The notes under the pieces: model-generated
Database searches by the model: none
Seen by the model: only the letters and a program-made list of their open reading frames with translations
Told to the model about the DNA's origin: nothing
Translations under genes and position numbers: made by a program
Source: Candidatus Thiodiazotropha sp. (ex Epidulcina cf. delphinae)
GTDB lineage: Bacteria > Pseudomonadota > Gammaproteobacteria > Chromatiales > Chromatiaceae
Assembly (NCBI GenBank): GCA_025656455.1
Contig: JAHXHS010000007.1
Coordinates: forward strand, 1-64,000
Reading direction: 5' to 3'
DNA length: 64,000 bases
Shown: one piece after another, positions 62,027-64,000 of the stretch
Numbering within the stretch: the first letter of the stretch is position 1
How the letters are laid out: each line of letters starts with the position of its first letter

Positions 62027-62386
62027 ATGCAGATAGAAGAACTTAGAGACGTCGTCCTACAGACATTGGACGACATGAAAGCCAAGGATGTCGTGGTGCT
62101 GGACGTGCGGGGAAAGACCAGTATTACAGACATCATGATCATTGCCAGCGGCACCTCGGATCGTCATGTCAAATCCATTGCGCAGAGCGTAGCCTTCAAA
62201 GCCAAGCAGGCCGGTGAAATGCCTCTCGGTACAGAGGGACTGGACGATGGCGAGTGGGCGCTGGTGGATCTCAATGCAGTGGTGGTGCATGTCATGCAGC
62301 CCAAGGTGCGTGACTTTTACCATCTGGAACGGCTCTGGTCGATGGAGGACCCCCCGGTGACCAAGCGGAAACTCGAATCCATCTGA
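62027..62386 (+). CDS. rsfS: ribosomal silencing factor RsfS
   Basis: A 119-residue RsfS/YbeB protein that binds L14 and blocks 50S-30S joining under starvation. Conserved features are [34 protein letters not shown] and [19 protein letters not shown]. It follows nadD by about 90 bp. The frequent partner rlmH is not next to it; a CBS-domain gene is. Confidence 0.96.
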   Translation: MQIEELRDVVLQTLDDMKAKDVVVLDVRGKTSITDIMIIASGTSDRHVKSIAQSVAFKAKQAGEMPLGTEGLDDGEWALVDLNAVVVHVMQPKVRDFYHLERLWSMEDPPVTKRKLESI

Positions 62387-62489
62387 TTCATTTGTCGGTT
62401 CCGTTTCCCGGTTGAGTGGTCGGTTCAAAGGCCAGGTCGGCTCGGATGCGCTCGGTACCGGTTAACCATGATTCCACCTAGGGGGCTCA

Positions 62490-63014
62490 ATGACCGCTGA
62501 ACTGATCATGTCTTCGCGTCTGTGTAAGGTCCAACCCGATACCAAGGTGGCTGAGGCCTGTCAAATCATGCACCGTGAACAGGTGCGGAACCTCCCGGTG
62601 GTTGATGAGGCGGGTGCATTTATCGGGCTTTTCGGGATTCGCCGCCTGGCCCGCCTGTTGCTGCCCAAAGCGGCCGCGATGGAAGATCGTCATCGATTGA
62701 TCGACCTGAGCTTTATGCCGGATGAATTGGGAGAGATGTACGATCGGCTGCAGGCGATCGGCAATCGACCGATTGCCGAGTTTCTGGAGAAAAAGAAAAA
62801 ATTGCTGTTCTGCAGCCCCAATACGACCTTTCCCGAGCTTTTGGAATTGCTGGATCAAAGCACTGATACCAGCCTGCCGGTGATCGTGGTCTCCGGCAAG
62901 AAACGTAAACTGGTGGGTATGGTCTCCTTCTGGGATGTGCTGGAAAAGCTGGTGATCAATGTCTTTGCTGAACCGAGTGGCGCCACCAAGGATTGCCACG
63001 ATCCGGAAGAGTAA
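62490..63014 (+). CDS. CBS-domain pair protein
   Basis: A 174-residue cytoplasmic protein with two CBS motifs (about 1-60: MHREQVRNLPVVDEAGAFIG; about 105-165: TDTSLPVIVVSGKKRKLVGM). Such Bateman modules bind adenine nucleotides. It lies 51 bp upstream of the transporter gene and may regulate it, a pairing known for other carriers (inference). GGGG upstream is a weak Shine-Dalgarno. Confidence 0.88.
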   Translation: MTAELIMSSRLCKVQPDTKVAEACQIMHREQVRNLPVVDEAGAFIGLFGIRRLARLLLPKAAAMEDRHRLIDLSFMPDELGEMYDRLQAIGNRPIAEFLEKKKKLLFCSPNTTFPELLELLDQSTDTSLPVIVVSGKKRKLVGMVSFWDVLEKLVINVFAEPSGATKDCHDPEE

Positions 63015-63065
63015 AGGCAGCAACAGCGGAACGCCTGTCAACAAACAACGATCCGGTCCGGAGCC

Positions 63066-64000
63066 ATGCACGATACGCTGTCATCTTCATCTGAGGTCAT
63101 ATTCGGCTGGGACCCCATCTGGGTGGCGGCCACGCTTTTCGTGCTGACCTATGGGGTGATTGTCAGCGAAAAGATAAACCGGGCCATCGCCGCCCAGATC
63201 GGCGCGGGGCTGATGGTGGCGCTCGGGGTGTTGACCCAGGAGCAGGCGGCCGAAGGGGTCGACTTCAATACCCTGGGCCTGCTTACCGGCATGATGGTGA
63301 TCGTTGCCATAACCCGCCGCACCGGGGTGTTTCAATTCGTCGCGGTCTGGTCCGCCAAGAAGGTGGAGGCCAGACCCTGGCGCATGCTGGTGATGTTCTC
63401 CCTGATCACGGCGGTATTTTCCGCGCTGTTGGACAATGTCACCACGGTGCTGTTGATCGCACCGGTCACGTTACTGATTACCGAGGAGCTGAAGGTCAAC
63501 CCCTACCCCTTCCTGTTTGCGGAGATCTTCGCCTCCAATATCGGCGGCACCGCGACCCTGATCGGGGACCCGCCGAATATCATGATCGGTTCAGCCGTCA
63601 ATCTGAGCTTCAATGATTTTCTAATCAATCTGGCCCCCATTATCCCGCTAATCCTGGTGGTCAGCCTGACGGTCATCTATTGGATCTGGGGGCGGGAGAT
63701 GGTGGCGAGCGACGAGGCCAGGTCCCGGATTATGTATTTCAATGAACGGGACGCGATCCATGACGTTCCCTTGTTGAAGAAATCCTTGGGCGTACTGGCG
63801 CTGGTTGTTCTGGGGTTTGTGCTGGCCCATCCCCTGGGATTGGAGCCGGCCACCATCGCCATGTTCGGGGCCGCTCTACTGCTTCTGATCACCAATCTGG
63901 GTGTCGATGCGGAAACGCAAAGCGAGGATGTGCACAAGGCTTACGGTGAAGTGGAGTGGGTGACCATTTTCTTTTTTATCGGACTTTTCATTGTCGTGCA
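63066..64000 (+). CDS. ArsB/NhaD-type ion transporter (3' end cut by window)
   Basis: At least 311 residues of an ion-transporter-superfamily permease with many TM helices. Diagnostic stretches are FSALLDNVTTVLLIAPVTLL and IFASNIGGTATLIGDPPNIM, seen in ArsB, NhaD and P-protein-like carriers; the GGTATLIGDPPN motif cannot tell sodium/proton antiport from anion transport. The gene runs off the window. It is probably co-transcribed with the CBS gene. Confidence 0.88.
   Translation, partial: MHDTLSSSSEVIFGWDPIWVAATLFVLTYGVIVSEKINRAIAAQIGAGLMVALGVLTQEQAAEGVDFNTLGLLTGMMVIVAITRRTGVFQFVAVWSAKKVEARPWRMLVMFSLITAVFSALLDNVTTVLLIAPVTLLITEELKVNPYPFLFAEIFASNIGGTATLIGDPPNIMIGSAVNLSFNDFLINLAPIIPLILVVSLTVIYWIWGREMVASDEARSRIMYFNERDAIHDVPLLKKSLGVLALVVLGFVLAHPLGLEPATIAMFGAALLLLITNLGVDAETQSEDVHKAYGEVEWVTIFFFIGLFIVV

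Overview
The window looks like chromosome of a free-living or symbiotic gammaproteobacterium with moderately high GC. The evidence is a class I adenylate cyclase, the dapF-DUF484-xerC block, the leuS-lptE-holA and proA-nadD-rsfS blocks, a type II secretion cluster and YheS. A sulfur-oxidiser-like Chromatiales relative is my best guess, but no marker here proves it. No tRNA, rRNA, CRISPR array, integrase or transposase gene was seen.

Layout: 1-2.6 kb holds xerC (cut by the window edge), a DUF484 gene and dapF. 2.8-12 kb holds envelope genes: two YfhO-like membrane proteins (one AT-rich and preceded by a broken copy of the dapF 3' end), a flippase-like protein, a further polytopic protein and a methyltransferase. 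12.2-14.1 kb is a CapD/WbpM-type sugar-nucleotide dehydratase. 14.7-23 kb is a type II secretion cluster (gspE to gspM plus a GspC-like protein, no gspD) cut into three blocks by small inverted-repeat elements. yheS, an RRM protein, a DUF2939 protein, a PAS/degenerate GGDEF protein and cyaA follow up to 29.9 kb. 30-52 kb is a second glycan region: sulfotransferase, gtr-like trio, Wzm/Wzt exporter, acyltransferase-like protein, a large exported protein of unknown role, a parvulin, a methyltransferase-GT2-GT2 fusion, further glycosyltransferases, an epimerase, a WecA/MraY-type initiating transferase and a DPM-like GT2. 52-64 kb holds a globin, leuS, lptE, holA, three tandem exported EF-hand genes, a retropepsin-like protease, proA, nadD, rsfS, a CBS protein and the start of an ArsB/NhaD-type transporter.

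Two observations stand out. First, non-coding elements of about 270-310 bp bounded by CTAG fold as a strict three-arm (cloverleaf) structure: outer arms of 34-35 bp, a first hairpin arm of 19 bp, an 8-nt CCC-N3-GG linker and a second hairpin flush with the right outer arm. Arm sequences differ almost completely between some copies while both sides of each arm still pair. These and other CTAG-bounded elements sit on stop codons and Shine-Dalgarno sequences, and one supplies the start codon of gspJ. Second, each of the three EF-hand genes has a CRP-like site (TGTGA-N6-TCAnn) at an identical distance from a conserved CGTTGTCTCAT box. If TCTCAT is the -10 hexamer, the site is centred at -41.5, the class II CRP geometry; cyaA lies in the same window.
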